This document shows, piece by piece, positions 11,520 to 22,959 of a stretch of DNA of 64,000 nt. The notes beneath the pieces were generated by a model. That model ran no database searches, had not been told where the DNA came from, and saw nothing but the letters and a program-made list of their open reading frames with translations. This DNA comes from Prosopocoilus inquinatus (lineage: Eukaryota > Arthropoda > Insecta > Coleoptera > Lucanidae): assembly GCA_036172665.1 (NCBI GenBank), contig CM069878.1, forward strand, positions 23,859,501-23,923,500, in the 5' to 3' direction. Position numbers and translations under genes: made by a program. Position 1 is the first letter of the stretch. Each line of letters begins with the position of its first letter.

Positions 11520-11640
11520 AGAAAACTCAGCCTATATAAGATGCTCTAGATTGCTGGTCAAGTAGACATGGACATCTATTCGATAGTACAATACATCATT
11601 GAGGATAGAATTCTCTCCCCTCGATTCCCCTTAATTCTAA
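11520..11640 (+). promoter_or_regulatory. Possible LTR promoter (TATA-like)
   Basis: CCTATATAAGATG near 11530 is followed about 30 bases later by a GGTCAAGTAG initiator-like stretch, just upstream of a degenerate acidic reading frame. It may be an LTR core promoter of the retroelement whose pol relic follows. No second LTR copy was matched. Confidence 0.25.
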
Positions 11641-11650
11641 GAGGATTAAA

Positions 11651-12050
11651 ATGAGATTGGTTGTCAAGGATGACATTCAGGTTTATTTACGACCACGACG
11701 ATTATCTCAATGTGAAAAACGTGAAAGTGAAACTGATCATGAAAGAGGTGAAACTGACGCTGAACATGAAAGAAGTGAAGCTGAAGTTGAAGGAGAAGAT
11801 GAAACCGAAGATGCCGAAGGTGAAGTTGAGGATGAATAAGAAGGCGCTGCTAAACAAGACTATGATTTCGTTGTCCGTTGGGGTCGGGTTCGGGCAGAAG
11901 GTGAAGCTTACGGCGAGGACGGATTCGGAGAAGGTAAAGCGGATATTACTGGAACAGCAAGAAAACTTATTAGAGCGACATCGAAAGATGAAAGAGCCAT
12001 ATCAATACCACGTACATACTGGAGGAGATATACACCAGCTATTAACTTGA
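11651..12050 (+). pseudogene. Degenerate charged reading frame (possible retroelement protein)
   Basis: From 11651 a 62-codon frame rich in Glu/Asp/Arg, built from imperfect repeats of a GAAGTGAA-like unit, ends at a stop and continues readable (VVRWGRVRAEGEAYGE) to about 12050. An overlapping Lys-rich frame also exists; the acidic one looks more protein-like. It precedes Gypsy pol sequence, so a gag or accessory relic is possible, but no domain is recognised. Confidence 0.25.
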
Positions 12051-12139
12051 GGTTCTTACAATTATCAAGGCGTTCAAGAAGTTCAGAGTATATTTATTAA
12101 ATTTTCTCTTTACTATTGTTACATACTGCCAGGTGTTTG

Positions 12140-13280
12140 ATGATGACGAAAAACAATTTATGCGTGCGAGTAGCAAGATTGGTCTTATTTATTGCTGGAA
12201 GAGATTCAGTATAAAATTATACATAGACCAAGGAAACAGATGTCGCACGTATGTAGAGATGCGTTAAGTAGAAATCCTCCACCATATGTGATGTTACTGG
12301 ATGAGTGTGAGAGCACGGTCCACATGAAATTAAAAAAAGCCCAGTATGAGATTGAGCTGTTAAAGAAGTTGCTCGATGATGTAGGAAATGTTACAGTCGA
12401 TAGATATGAAGTAAAGAATGGAATACTGTATAGAATTGTGAATGATGAGCATTTAATAGTGATACCTAATCGTTTGCAAATGCAGATAATAAGGCGCGCT
12501 CATGAGTGTAGACACTTTGGCATAAGTAAGACACAGACGAAAGTACGAAGAGACTATTGGTTTAATAATATGCGTGAAAAAGTCGAAATAGTAATCCATA
12601 ATTGCCTAGATTGCGTACTCGCTGAGAGAAAACATGGCAGACAAGAGGGACTGTTAAATTTAACAAGTAAAGGTAGTGTTCTACTGAACACATATCATGT
12701 AGATCATCTATACCCGATACCTTCAACTAAGAAGTCGTATTGTCATATTTTTGTGGTGATAGACTCCTTTAATAAATTTGGATGGTTGTATGCGACGCGT
12801 TCCACTGACACCACAGGGGTGCTGGACCGCTTATGAAAGCAGTCAATGGTGTTCGGAAATCCGCGACGAATAATTAGTGATCGCAGAATTGCCTTCACGT
12901 CCAATGTCTTTGCTGATTATTGCGAAACAGAAGATATACAACATATAAAGATTACCACAGCAGTGCCAAGAAGTAATGGACAAGTAGAGAGAGTCAACAG
13001 GACAATTATACCCTTGCTGACTAAACTGTTTGCTTCAAAACCTGAAGAGTAGTATAAACATCTGAACATAGTACAAAAATATTTAATTAAATGCCACCTC
13101 CCACCGAAACACTGGTAAAACGCCTTTTCAGTTAATGTTTGGTACCTACATGCGCCTGAAAAATGATCCGCAAGGGTAAAAATGTTTGAAGAACAAAAAA
13201 ATGAAATGCTTCGGAATGCGATAAAAAAATCGCTCAAATACAAGAAGAAAATCGACATAACTACAAGAAATAACATCTGG
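12140..13280 (+). pseudogene. Gypsy-type retrotransposon pol relic (RNase H end and integrase)
   Basis: The segment begins at the end of the RNase H domain (HRPRKQMSHVCRDALSR), frameshifted near 12195. The integrase zinc finger follows (His...His in HECRHFG, then CLDC). In the core, the first Asp lies in YHVDHL, the second in ISDRR and the Glu in GQVERVN, giving a D,D-35-E-type triad. A stop and frame change separate the first Asp from the other two (about 12836-12846). The C-terminus is frame-broken beyond 13052. Reverse transcriptase and protease are absent. An old, non-functional copy. Confidence 0.85.
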
Positions 13281-13282
13281 CC

Positions 13283-13352
13283 GAGTGTAGTGTCGCTATA
13301 GTTTTTATTTTAAAAAAGAACATAATTCGAAGACACATAATAAATGTCGCTG
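13283..13352 (+). repeat. Partial LTR remnant
   Basis: About 70 bases match the two ends of the LTR-like segment at 8386-8570 with the middle deleted (shared GTAGTGTCG start and ATAATAAATGTC end). Its place just after the integrase relic fits a 3' LTR. Confidence 0.4.
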
Positions 13353-13439
13353 CTTTTTTGAGACGTTTGTTAATAAGAATGTTGAATATATCTATTTAAT
13401 CGCAGTTCGTTGCTTTCATCCTCATTAAAAACCATTCTA

Positions 13440-13773
13440 CTGTCGCTGCCAAAAAAAAGTGGACATCGTTTTTGACGTAAATTCAATAACGCTAAGAATT
13501 TTGCTGAGTGACTGTAATTATGAACTGATACTTACGGATGACAACAATGTAAGACAGTAATTAATAATGTTCAGTCATTATTTCTGTTTCGAAAATATTG
13601 GCTCATGTTAGCCATGCAGCTAAGGCAAAAATGGAAAACGAATTTATCTTTAAAAAAGCCTAATTTGTTTATCATTCATAGATGATAGTTCATAATTACA
13701 GCTACCCAGCAAAAGTTTTAGTATCGTTAGATTTACGTCAAGAAAAGTGTCCACGTTTTTTTGGCGGCGACAG
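13440..13773. mobile_element. MITE with ~44-bp terminal inverted repeats, TA duplication
   Basis: Left end CTGTCGCTGCCAAAAAAA and right end TTTTTTTGGCGGCGACAG are inverted repeats that continue inward through GTGGACA and TTGACGTAAA. TA flanks both sides (13438-13439, 13774-13775). At 334 bp it has no coding capacity. TA duplication suggests mobilisation by a Tc1/mariner-type transposase. Confidence 0.8.
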
Positions 13774-13775
13774 TA

Positions 13776-15257
13776 CATTTATTTCTGTATTTCATCAAGA
13801 CTGTTGTACCTAATATTAAATTAATAATTAATATTAATTTGAAGTCGTCATCAGAACACTTTTAGCAACTACACTGACTTATTTTTGTGTTGACATGAAT
13901 AATAAAAATCATGATATTGGAGTTTAAGTTTGAAAACATTGTAGTTTATAAATGAAATATTATTTCATTCATCGTAACTTTTATTATTGTCAACAAAAAA
14001 GGAACAAAATATACCGCTTCAATCAAGGTGCACAGTATATTGGCAGACATCGAGAACAAAAACCTATACATTTTTGAAACGAATAAGTTTTGAGAAAATC
14101 GAATTGAAGGAAGTATTTTATATTTTTAAGACGTACAGTAGATGAGGACGAACGAAATTCTTAAACTGCTTTAAACCTTAGTCAAAAGAATTGGTTTATT
14201 GTTTATAGTCTGATACGGTGATACAAGGTAGTTGTCTTCTACCAGCTGTGCAGTGTACCATCAACAAAACGATTTAAATCGCTCCTCTTGTTTCACAGTG
14301 GCGGAGACGTAAATTGCTAAAGTATTTCTAAAAACATCGACTCCAAGTAATGCAAACTTCAACTTGATAAAATTGCAAAATTGTAGAAGTTTTAGAATAT
14401 TTAGTTCCAAATACTGTCAGAAAAGTGTATACTGCGTTTGATTCATCACTACTGAAACACGCTGTATACAATTTGAAATAGTTTAAAATTTCGCGTGGTA
14501 TGAATATTTACTGTTGTTATAATACATCTTGTATGTACACCTTTTTTGTAATTATACGTATTTCAGATGAAAGGAGATTTCATGCAATTTCTTATTTTAT
14601 TAACGTAATAAATTAGACAACTGAAATGTCAATGAGTAGGCACTCACCAGAATTCATATTTATGCTAACCAGTAGATAAACATGTTACAAAATACAGAAT
14701 CGTTTATTTTGTACTTCTACCAGGAGGCATTATATAAAACAATCTATCTTAAACGTATGAAATCGATTAGATACTCTAATTGGATTTCTGCAAGACATTA
14801 GTCTTTGGCGCCTATTTAATAAAATTATAAATCTCCAGCTTACAAAATGTAAAATTGTTGCAACGTCATTTCGCCGGATAAAATTAATTTAGTTATGTTT
14901 TTATTTCATCTGAAATAACTGACAAAATATATCAGTCTCCTCTTTAGAATAAATAAAAAAAAAGCATTATATAACGCAGCTAATTATGTGACTCATTTCT
15001 CCGAAGTTGGTCTCGTTAATAAAAAAAGAAAGTTAAAGCACGTAAGCAGCTGTCATCCTAAATTTCTCTTGCATAAGGGGATCCTTTTGTTGTCGAGCAC
15101 ATTTTTCGGTTGGCTGAGGTCATAGATTCGAGACATCTCGGTAGCTACAGAATACAGATGCCGAATTTATCTCATCTATTGTCTCCTAATTTTTGATATT
15201 TATCTGCATGGAACTTTCTCAGACATGTAGCGAAAGAGAGGAGCGGCCAGATGAAGT
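13776..15257. other. No gene recognised
   Basis: AT-rich, with no coding frame carrying known motifs and no strong inverted repeat found. Confidence 0.4.
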
Positions 15258-15374
15258 TATGGCGAGTTTCCATGTGGCCAGTAAATATAGTCCAGCAGTT
15301 GAAGCCTACTCCGTTGACTGGATTGACTGGCTCCGTGCTACTGGCCTGTTACTTGGCTCGTAGAAACGCGCCTT
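15258..15374. repeat. Short imperfect inverted repeat (MITE-like)
   Basis: ATGGCGAGTTTCCATG and GGCCAGTAA on the left are mirrored by TTACTTGGCTCGTAGAAACG on the right around a ~50-base centre. No clear target duplication was found, so its mobile nature is inference. Confidence 0.35.
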
Positions 15375-16250
15375 TAGTGCTCGTTACGTTCCAGTGAGAG
15401 ATACAATACGCCTGACATCGCGCTCAACATTCGATGTAAATTCAGCTTTATACATACATCTTTATTTGCAGCTTGAAGCACATGGTCACTCAGCTTTTGT
15501 TTATAATTGGTATTTATGAATAAAAGAATTTATTATTACGGTGGCCTCCATCATGTCACCATTTAAAATTCACATTTTGCTGGTATCCTTTGTCTAGAAA
15601 TAAAATATTAACTATTCTAAAATTTAATTTAATTTTTACGTTGTGAAAATACATATAGCAAAAACTAATTTTTATTTATTGACAATAAAGAACAGTATCA
15701 CGTCCTGCACACACTGATTGTAAAATTTCTACATAGTGACATACTTTAAATACATGCCGATCATTAAAGTATAAAGTAAAAATATATTCAATAAAACAGC
15801 AAATGCACGAAAGCACGAAAGAAAAATGAAGAAAGAAAGAAACATTAGTCTCTGTAAGTTCTCCTGGGAGAGCGAGTCCTCTCCCTACTAATATAAAGCC
15901 GCGTCCGCATGAATAAAACTTTGGTTAAGTATTTTACGACGTAAATACACTGGCAACAAAATTAAGGGAACTCTTTTAAACGCTTACATCTTTTTAAGAA
16001 AATGATTGACATTGGATATTCCAATCCTGTTTTGTATTTGATGATTGACATTGGACAAGTCTGGGCCCGGTCTGGTAACAGCGGCCGCTCAAAAGTACAT
16101 GTTCAGTTACTTAATTTCTGTTTTCTCTGACTTTTTTTGACTGCTCAAGACATACTAACTTTTTGAGTGTCGCTATTACCAGATTGGCGTGTTTTATTTG
16201 AATTCTAAAACATGCAGCAAACAAGTATTACAATAAAAGAATGAATCTTT
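15375..16250. other. Probable downstream flank or LTR of the BEL/Pao relic
   Basis: No gene recognised. A purine tract on the minus strand (GGCGGGGGG, about 16257-16264) looks like the polypurine tract of the BEL/Pao relic, so part of this stretch may be its 3' LTR. I could not define LTR ends. Confidence 0.3.
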
Positions 16251-17481
16251 AACGTGCCCCCCGCCTTGTAATATCCGAGTACTTCCAAAAACTTAATCTT
16301 CAGGGCCGAGAAGCGGACAGAGTTTAGCATAGGTTCACTTCGTTTCTTCAGTTTGCGTTAGAGTCATGGCGACCCTGTTCTTTCCGTCTTTTCCGGGATG
16401 CAACTTAGTGACGCGGCCTAATTTTCAGCGAAGTGGAGCCGCGTTGTCATCTTTTAATAGTACCATTGACCCGATCTGGAGTTCTGCTTGAGATTCTTTC
16501 CAATTTACCCTTCGTTGCAACTCTGCGACGTATTCCTTTTGCTAATGGGACCAAGAATGCTGTTGGCAACAGTCTTCCTATCGGAATAACTTGCACATTT
16601 TGGGTCCGGAACGGAGATTAAAGTTCTTCCAATCAGAAAGTGAGCGGGGTTAAGGTGGTCAGGTCATCAGAAGTGGCTGATAGAGCAAACAGTGACCGGG
16701 AGTTTAAGGTACCTTCTACTTGCAATAGTACAGTATGCAGTTCCTCGTACGTGAGATGTGCATTTAATAAGACTCTCTTTATATGAGCCTTACTGGCCTT
16801 AACGCCAGCCTTCCACAACCCTCCAAAATGAGGGGAATGCGGTGTTATAAATTTCCATTCTGTACTCTCCTGACCACAGTGATCTGTAATGTTTCTTTTA
16901 TTTTCTCTTAAGAACCTGGCTAATTGTTTCAACTCAATACTAGCGGAAACAAAATTGGAACCATTATCTGAATAAATCTGATATGGTTTTCCTCGGCGTG
17001 CTACAAATCTTTTGAGAGCTATAATAAAGGAATTTTTGCTTAGGTCGGAAATTAGCTCTAAATGAACTGCCTTAGTGCTGAAGCAAAGGAAAAGTTCAAT
17101 GTAACACTTATTTAGCTTAGCGCCACGACCTTTGTGATTCTTTATAAACAACTCCCGTGACACTAAAAGGTTGGTTGGATACGAACTTCTGGAAATTGCC
17201 CCATAATTGGTTAGATAAACCTTGGTATGTTCTTAAAACAATTTAAGCATTCCCAAACAACAATTTTGCAAAGTCTTCTTCCTCCGATGGACCAAAATTC
17301 TTCCCTTGTTGATGCTAACAATTGCTGAGGACCGGCTTGTAATAATTTAAGATGCTCGTTTTTTATGATAAGGCGAGTTAGTCGATGTTTTTCGCGTTTC
17401 TTCTCAAAAGAAAATTTAGAGTTTTCTAGTGGTCAACTACTCTTAAAATCCCTTCTTTGTCTAGAAGCGGGTTTAAATGTA

Positions 17482-18774
17482 CGTGGGCTGCTGGAAAATT
17501 TTCTTGAATTTAGTAGGTATAGAATTGTCAGCGTTTATCAACTGTCATATTTGAAAAATTTAATGGTTCTCGCCTATAATTCTATTGACAGTTCCTATCC
17601 AAGTGAACTAGTTTCGTTTGTACAGCATTTGAGAAAAAGTAATTTTGTGTAAACATGGAAATCTCGTGTGAAAATTTTCGTGCCATGATTCTTTACGATT
17701 TCAAATGTGGTCTAACGCCGACACAATGCCTCGATCGGCTTCATTTGGCTTTTGGAGATGAAGCACCATCAAAGAGCAGTGTTTATAATTGGTTTGCCGA
17801 ATTCCAGCGCGGACGTACCTCTCTCAGTGTCGAATTTAGTGAAGGTCACCCACCAACATCTGTTCTTACCACTAATGTAGATGCTGTGCGTGAAATGCTT
17901 GAGCGAGATCGACATGTGACATACCGTGAGATTCAAGCATCCTTACGCATTGATATTGAAGCAGTACACCAGATTTTGCATGACCATTTGAACGTACGAA
18001 AGCTTTGCTGTCGTTGGATCCCACACAATTTAACAGAAGCGCAAAAGCAGGGTCGTGTCAAATGGTGCGAAGAAATGCTCAAGAAATTCAATGGAGGTCG
18101 ATCAAATTCAGTTTATAACATCGTTACTGGTGACGAAACGTGGATCTATTCGTACGAGCCAGAAAGAAAACATCAATCTACCGTTTGGGTATTTCAAAAT
18201 GAACCAAAACCAACAAAAGTTGTCCGTTCAGGCAGTGCTGCGAAGCAAATGATTGCTTGTTTCTTTGGTTTAACTGGACATGTAGGAGCCGTGGCTTTAG
18301 AGGATCGAAAAATCGTGAATGCTGATTGGTATACTACAATTTGTTTACCGGAAATCATCGATCAAATAAGAACAAACAATCAAAATCGACGAATTATTCT
18401 CCATCATGACAACGCCAGCTCTCACTCAGCCCGTCAAACAGTTGATTTTTTTGTCCAACAAAAATGTTGAATTAATGACTCATTGTCCATATTCACCTGA
18501 TTTATCACCTAATGATTTCTTTTTGTTTCCAAATATCAAAAATAAAATGCGTGGCGAGCGATTTTCATCGGCTGAAGCAGCGGTTGAAACATTCCGGACA
18601 CTGGTTTCTGAGGTACCATCTTTAGAGTGGAATACGTGCTCTAGAAATTGGTTCGAGCGTATACAAAAGTGTATTGACGTCAAAGGCGAATACTTCGAAA
18701 AACAATAATACCGTTTACCAAATTTCATATGCGTTTTTTCGTACCGTTTCCAGAAACTTTTCCAGCAGCCCACG
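17482..18774 (+). mobile_element. mariner element, copy 2 (full length, 1293 bp)
   Basis: Terminal repeats CGTGGGCTGCTGG/CCAGCAGCCCACG with TA at 17480-17481 and 18775-18776. Apart from one extra base it is complete, and it is the best reference for the family in the window. It sits inside BEL/Pao pol between the RNase H and integrase regions, so it is younger than that element. Confidence 0.95.
17655..18708 (+). pseudogene. mariner transposase, one frameshift from intact
   Basis: Starts at ATG 17655 (MEISCENFRAMI) with an N-terminal helix-turn-helix region, linker motif WIPHNL, catalytic blocks GDETWIYSYEPE, HHDNASSHSA and YSPDLSPNDF, and the C-terminal end GEYFEKQ at 18705. One extra T in a T run near 18446-18452 shifts the frame just after the second Asp, so the first frame ends at 18470 and the rest continues in a neighbouring frame from 18406. 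Corrected length would be about 350 residues, normal for mariner. Confidence 0.92.
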
Positions 18775-19367
18775 TAACACCTTTCTAGTAACGTGAACTT
18801 GTTTTTGATTGTGAAGATCTTTAATTTCGTTGCCGAAACTTTCATGCCGTACTAATTTTATGAGTGTTTTTAATGCTTTGTTTGTTTCATACATCGAAAG
18901 ACATTCGGAATAAATTAGATTTGCTTTTTCTCTACAACTGTTTAAGAACCTCAAAATCCAGGCAACCACTCTTTTAAGTAGAAAATTCTTTAACGAAAAT
19001 TTTCTGCATTTTGAATTGTTAGTGAATAAATAATATTTTTAACTTCGGGTAAACTATTGCAGACGTTAATATCTTTTGGTAAATGTGACGGCCAATGATG
19101 TTCTTCCTTAGTTAACCAATAAGATACACACCACCAGGAGCTGCTCTCCTTAAACTCATTTGGCATCAAACCTCTGGACAATATATCAGCTAGGTTATCT
19201 TTGCCTGATACGTGTCGCCAATGATCGCGAGAAGTTAATTCTCTTACTTTGTTATTAACGAAAGTTTTCAGTTTATTTGGTGGTAATTTTAACCAACCCA
19301 GTTTGAACAGAGTTAGAATAGAGTAATTTTGACTTCATAAAATGCACGCTATGAGTAAGGTGTTTTA

Positions 19368-19495
19368 GGCCCAGTTTTACAATAACGGTCTAACTTTGAG
19401 CCGAAGCTTAAATCCTTCACAACAATTATTGAAATAATCGTTGCTAAGGGTTTAAGCCTCGGTTTAAAGTTGAACCGCATTTGTAAAACTGGACC
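19368..19495. mobile_element. Short palindromic MITE
   Basis: GGCCCAGTTTTACA at the left and TGTAAAACTGGACC at the right are inverted repeats; the palindrome continues inward through GTTTAAGC-like blocks. Flanked by TTA and TAA (TA common). 128 bp, non-coding. The similar element at 34646 has a TAA duplication, hinting at PIF/Harbinger. Confidence 0.65.
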
Positions 19496-19499
19496 TAAG

Positions 19500-20423
19500 C
19501 TGCGTTCAGAGCAAAGTTAGACTAGAATAGAATTTATGCTGTTTTTTCGAATTACTCTGCTCTTACATGAACATTTTTGAACGACAAAAATTAAGCACAC
19601 CTACAATTATACCAACTTAACCTATAACAAAACTATTTGGAATTATCATATGGAAATATCAAAATTATAGTATTGTTACAAAATATCGATAGAGTTAAAT
19701 GTAAAGCAGCAAAAAAAATTAAAATTTTTAAGAGGTTATACCCAATATTTGAAATAAAAACGCGCGCAGGACTTTAAATTCCTTCGCGGACTTTATGTAT
19801 TTGTAGAAAGAATTGATATACAGCATTGACCAGTTGCCTTTTAAACATACATAGGCGCTTCTTCGATTCGTATCGTAAGTATTCGTGCCTACTTTTCTTT
19901 ATTTTTATAAGACAGTATCTTAAATAACACTTCTACTTATTTGCTGATTCAGTATGTTCGGACCAATTTATTTTACAAATTTAATAAAGCGATACTTTCT
20001 TAATTAATTTTTTGATGAATTAATTAGAACTACTGATAATTATATTTTGTTAAAAGTAACATCGTCGCATGTAGTATCAATTTAGCATAACGCCACTTTC
20101 ACCGGAGTCTGCTCTAAGCAGTATGTATGTCGTATTTATTCAAAATATTATTATGTATTATAAATAAATCTAAACTTCTCTAAAAGCTTTCGTTTTTTCT
20201 TGCATTGTGTACTTACTATAAGCATACACACCAAATTAAACCCATAATTTCCTACTGTTAGAATTTATTATTGAGGAGAAATCAAGGAATTATCACTAAC
20301 AAATCACCATTAATGTAAATACTACTTAAAGTTAATTTTATTTAGCATTCACAAAACACATACACACAGGTATTAAAATTTTAGGTCTAATGCTTGTAAT
20401 AAACTGAATGAATGCTGATTATA
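19500..20423. other. No feature recognised
   Basis: AT-rich stretch without recognisable coding frames. Confidence 0.35.
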
Positions 20424-20484
20424 CCCAGATAACAACGAATGTTTCTGAAACGTTTCAATAATGTTTCATTCGTTGTTACCTGGG
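20424..20484. repeat. 61-bp palindrome with CCCAG ends
   Basis: CCCAGATAACAACGAATG is mirrored by CATTCGTTGTTACCTGGG with a 25-base centre. TA flanks both sides. The ends resemble those of the elements at 24046 and 58104, suggesting related miniature transposons. Confidence 0.6.
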
Positions 20485-20814
20485 TAACGTAACGTACGTA
20501 CAGCCAAAAGAAAACTCTAGCAAGCTTTGAAATAACAACGATTAACAAAGGTATGTTTTAGTCCATACACTCTCATTTACAACTGTCACTTGGCGCAGAA
20601 AATAACCTGAAGTTTATATCATTAAAAATGCAATATTACCAATTAATGTACACCATCCATGATGACTGAAGTTTAATATGAAAATTAGTAATTAGTAAAA
20701 GCTTGTTTAGCTTTCGTAAAGAACAGATTACCGAATAGAATATTTAACGTGAAAACTGAAGATAAATAATTTGATTGTTGCGTTTCGTTTTACAACTGTA
20801 CGTACTCTACTTAT

Positions 20815-21150
20815 CACCAGAGAGTCGGACGCTCGTCGTCTAAAAATGCTCAAGATTACATCGCAAAAGTTTATGACTGGTGTGAAAACAATGGAATTAA
20901 ACTCAACATTTCCAAAACCATCGCAGTTGACTTCTGCACAAAGAACTATTCAGTGGATATATCCATACTGCTTCGGATTGAAGGGAATTCCATCGCTAAC
21001 GTAGCATCTACAAAAGTTTTTAGGACTCCACATCGATCGAAAACTAACCTGGTCGACACACTTATTACCGAAAATAAGTTCCGCTATCTATATTATCCAT
21101 AAGATCAGATCAACCGTCACACTGGATATGCTAAAACTATTATATTAAAG
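20815..21150 (+). pseudogene. LINE reverse transcriptase fragment
   Basis: From about 20848 the frame reads YDWCENNGIKLNISKTIAV, the segment after the catalytic box in jockey/CR1-type reverse transcriptases. It continues with a frameshift into a KVFRTPHRSKTNL-like stretch (usually KFLGLHIDRKLTW) and on to about 21150. Only this palm/thumb part remains and it is frame-broken. Confidence 0.6.
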
Positions 21151-21418
21151 ATTAATACAATCAGCATCATTTACTGGGGGCATCCCGTGTATTCGCTGCG
21201 CAAAAAAGAATGAAAAAAATCGTAAAAACTGAAATTTGAGTATTCAACGCGATCTTAATACCGCGTATACCCTCATCTACTCCTAATTACTGCCTCCATA
21301 CGCCTTGGCACGCTTGAAATTAAATTTTCAATCAAACTCTGAGGAACATTATCCCATTCTTCAAGCGTTGCAGTTACCAATTCGTCAGGAATGTACGACT
21401 TCAGACCTTTCTTTTTAG

Positions 21419-21515
21419 TACAAAGTTTTTTTAATCTCAAACCGGACAGAAAAATGAAGAGAACACACTCAACGTTTCGCTATAGATTTATAGCTTCGTC
21501 AGGAGTGAAAAAAAG
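21419..21515 (-). mobile_element. 97-bp hammerhead-bearing insertion, family B
   Basis: Flanked by perfect 11-bp duplications TTTCTTTTTAG (21408-21418 and 21516-21526) inside the Tc1-like relic. It consists of a ~45-base leader containing CCGGACAGAAAAATGAAG and the hammerhead-like core. The leader plus core recur at 61987-62057; the core alone recurs in the cuticle-gene intron at 40534. Confidence 0.75.
21466..21507 (-). ncRNA. Hammerhead-like ribozyme B1
   Basis: On the minus strand: CACTC, box CTGACGA, one extra A, helix II GCTATA-AATC-TATAGC, box GAAA, then CGTT and GAGTG. CACTC pairs fully with GAGTG as helix I. Helix III reduces to the self-complementary A-C/G-U and the triplet GTT precedes the predicted cleavage site, so a dimer would be needed. 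The extra A before helix II departs from the textbook core. Confidence 0.65.
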
Positions 21516-21797
21516 TTTCTTTTTAGGGTTTCCCATAAATGTTCAATGGGATATAAGTCCAGACTATTCGCTGGCCATTCCATCAACATGATATTAACAC
21601 AGGAAACAGGAAGCCCTGTCCGCTAAAGGGAGCAAATAGCATTATAGTATCAACTACAATGTGTTCCAGATAATAATCTGCATTCGTAGAGCTCACACAT
21701 ATGAATAGAGACTAACTCTGTGGGACGTTGAAGCAAATCCCTCCCCAGAACATTGCCGAGCCGCCACCAAAAGGATTTTTTTGGGAGACTTTGCAAC

Positions 21798-22584
21798 TAG
21801 TGTCCGACGAATATTCGGTTTCGGTTTTGGTTTCGGCCATAATTTCGTGGTTCGGTCAAAGTTTCGGTTTCGGCCAAAAAACAGCCGAACCTTCGGCTAC
21901 AACCGAAACTATATTTATTTTCTTTTTTCTACTTTAAATGCAATTGATTTCAAACTTAATTAATCAAATAAAATGATAAACAGTTTTAACAGTGTAAATG
22001 TCAATTTTGACAGTGAATTAAAGCTGTATTAACTCATATTAGACCGCATATTTGAAATGTGACCGATCCCAATTCAAAAGCTGATTCAAAATTCCCCAGT
22101 TTGAAAAGGCAGACCGTAATATTAACGCAATCTTTACCACAAAATTTCAAATTATAAAGTGAATTTGCTTTGCAGGACGTGAAATCTCTAAAATACCAAA
22201 GTTTTTGATTCTTACTTAAATTTAATTTTAATAAGATACACATTTGAATTTTGTCTATGAGCTATAGCTGAAAAGAAATTCTCTTTTGACTTTTGTAAAA
22301 TATGATGGAGACGAAAATTTTAAATTGTTTTTGTTTTTGTCTTAAGTTTGTTTGACTTCTGTTATTAATAAATAAAACTAACTTAAAATTGTTTTTGTTT
22401 CTGTCTTACAATATAAATTTATTTAATTTCAGTTATTAGTAAATAGAAATTTTAATTTAGACTTTAGTAAAACTATCTCTAACTTCTTTCGAATAAGATT
22501 CGGTTTCGGTTTCGGTTTCGGCCGAAACTGAGACATTGGCCGAAATTCGGTTTCGGAGAGAAAATCGGTTTCGGTCGGACACTA
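21798..22584. mobile_element. hAT-like non-autonomous element (TCGGTTT-rich ends)
   Basis: Ends TAGTGTCCGAC and GTCGGACACTA, with perfect 8-bp duplication TTTGCAAC on both sides (21790-21797, 22585-22592). Both subterminal regions are made of repeated TTCGGTTTCGG-type motifs. 787 bp with no transposase frame. The 8-bp duplication is the hAT mark. Confidence 0.88.
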
Positions 22585-22959
22585 TTTGCAACCTAAAAAT
22601 CTTTCTCATGTCTTCGCCAGATACATCCACGTCCATCATTAGAATATAGGCTCACCTTGGTTTCGTCGGTGAATAAAGCCTTCTTCTAATCAAAAATAAT
22701 AGTAAAATATTGGTAATTTCGGGCAAATTGCAGTCTTTTAACTAACCGATCATCCTTTGGAATTATAGATCGTTTTCGACGATGCCCTCGTCTTAGTAAA
22801 TGAGATCCACTCTCGTTAAAGCGGCTTACCATGCGACTGACGATGGAATGATGTCTTCCTGGCCGATTAACAATCTGACGCATTGAGTATCCCTCACTCA
22901 AAAGAGTTACCGCTACTGATACATTTCTAGCTCGGTTCATTTTTGTACTCTAGGATATT

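Larger units (their letters stand above)
16250..19310 (-). pseudogene. BEL/Pao retrotransposon pol relic, interrupted by mariner
   Basis: Read on the minus strand from 19310: RNase H end (DHWRHVSGKDNLADILSRGL, about 19230-19140), a spacer, then after the mariner insertion the integrase (REEFWSIGGRR, ~17300), then core motifs KGRGAK, CFSTKAVHLEL, IYSDNGSNF and PHFGGLWKAGVK (17163-16633), and the C-terminal GSMVLLKDD...LGRVTKLHPGKDG block near 16400. All are BEL/Pao hallmarks. A deletion near 17160 removes the expected VDYAGPF segment with the first catalytic Asp, and several stops are present. Reverse transcriptase, protease and gag are missing upstream of 19310. Confidence 0.85.
21273..22945 (-). 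pseudogene. Tc1-like transposase relic with two nested insertions
   Basis: From ATG 22940 the minus strand encodes a paired-type helix-turn-helix region (RHHSIVSRMVSRFNESG, KRSIIPKDDRLVKR). The frame continues near 22680 with LFTDETKVSLYSNDGRG, the first catalytic Asp of Tc1-like enzymes. After the hAT-like element (21798-22584) it resumes with PFGGGSAMFWGGI, then MEWPANSLDLYPIEHLWET near 21560, then after a 97-bp ribozyme insertion the C-terminal helix to a stop at 21273. Frameshifts and stops occur in the middle. Pfam-type: HTH plus DDE superfamily endonuclease. Confidence 0.85.
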
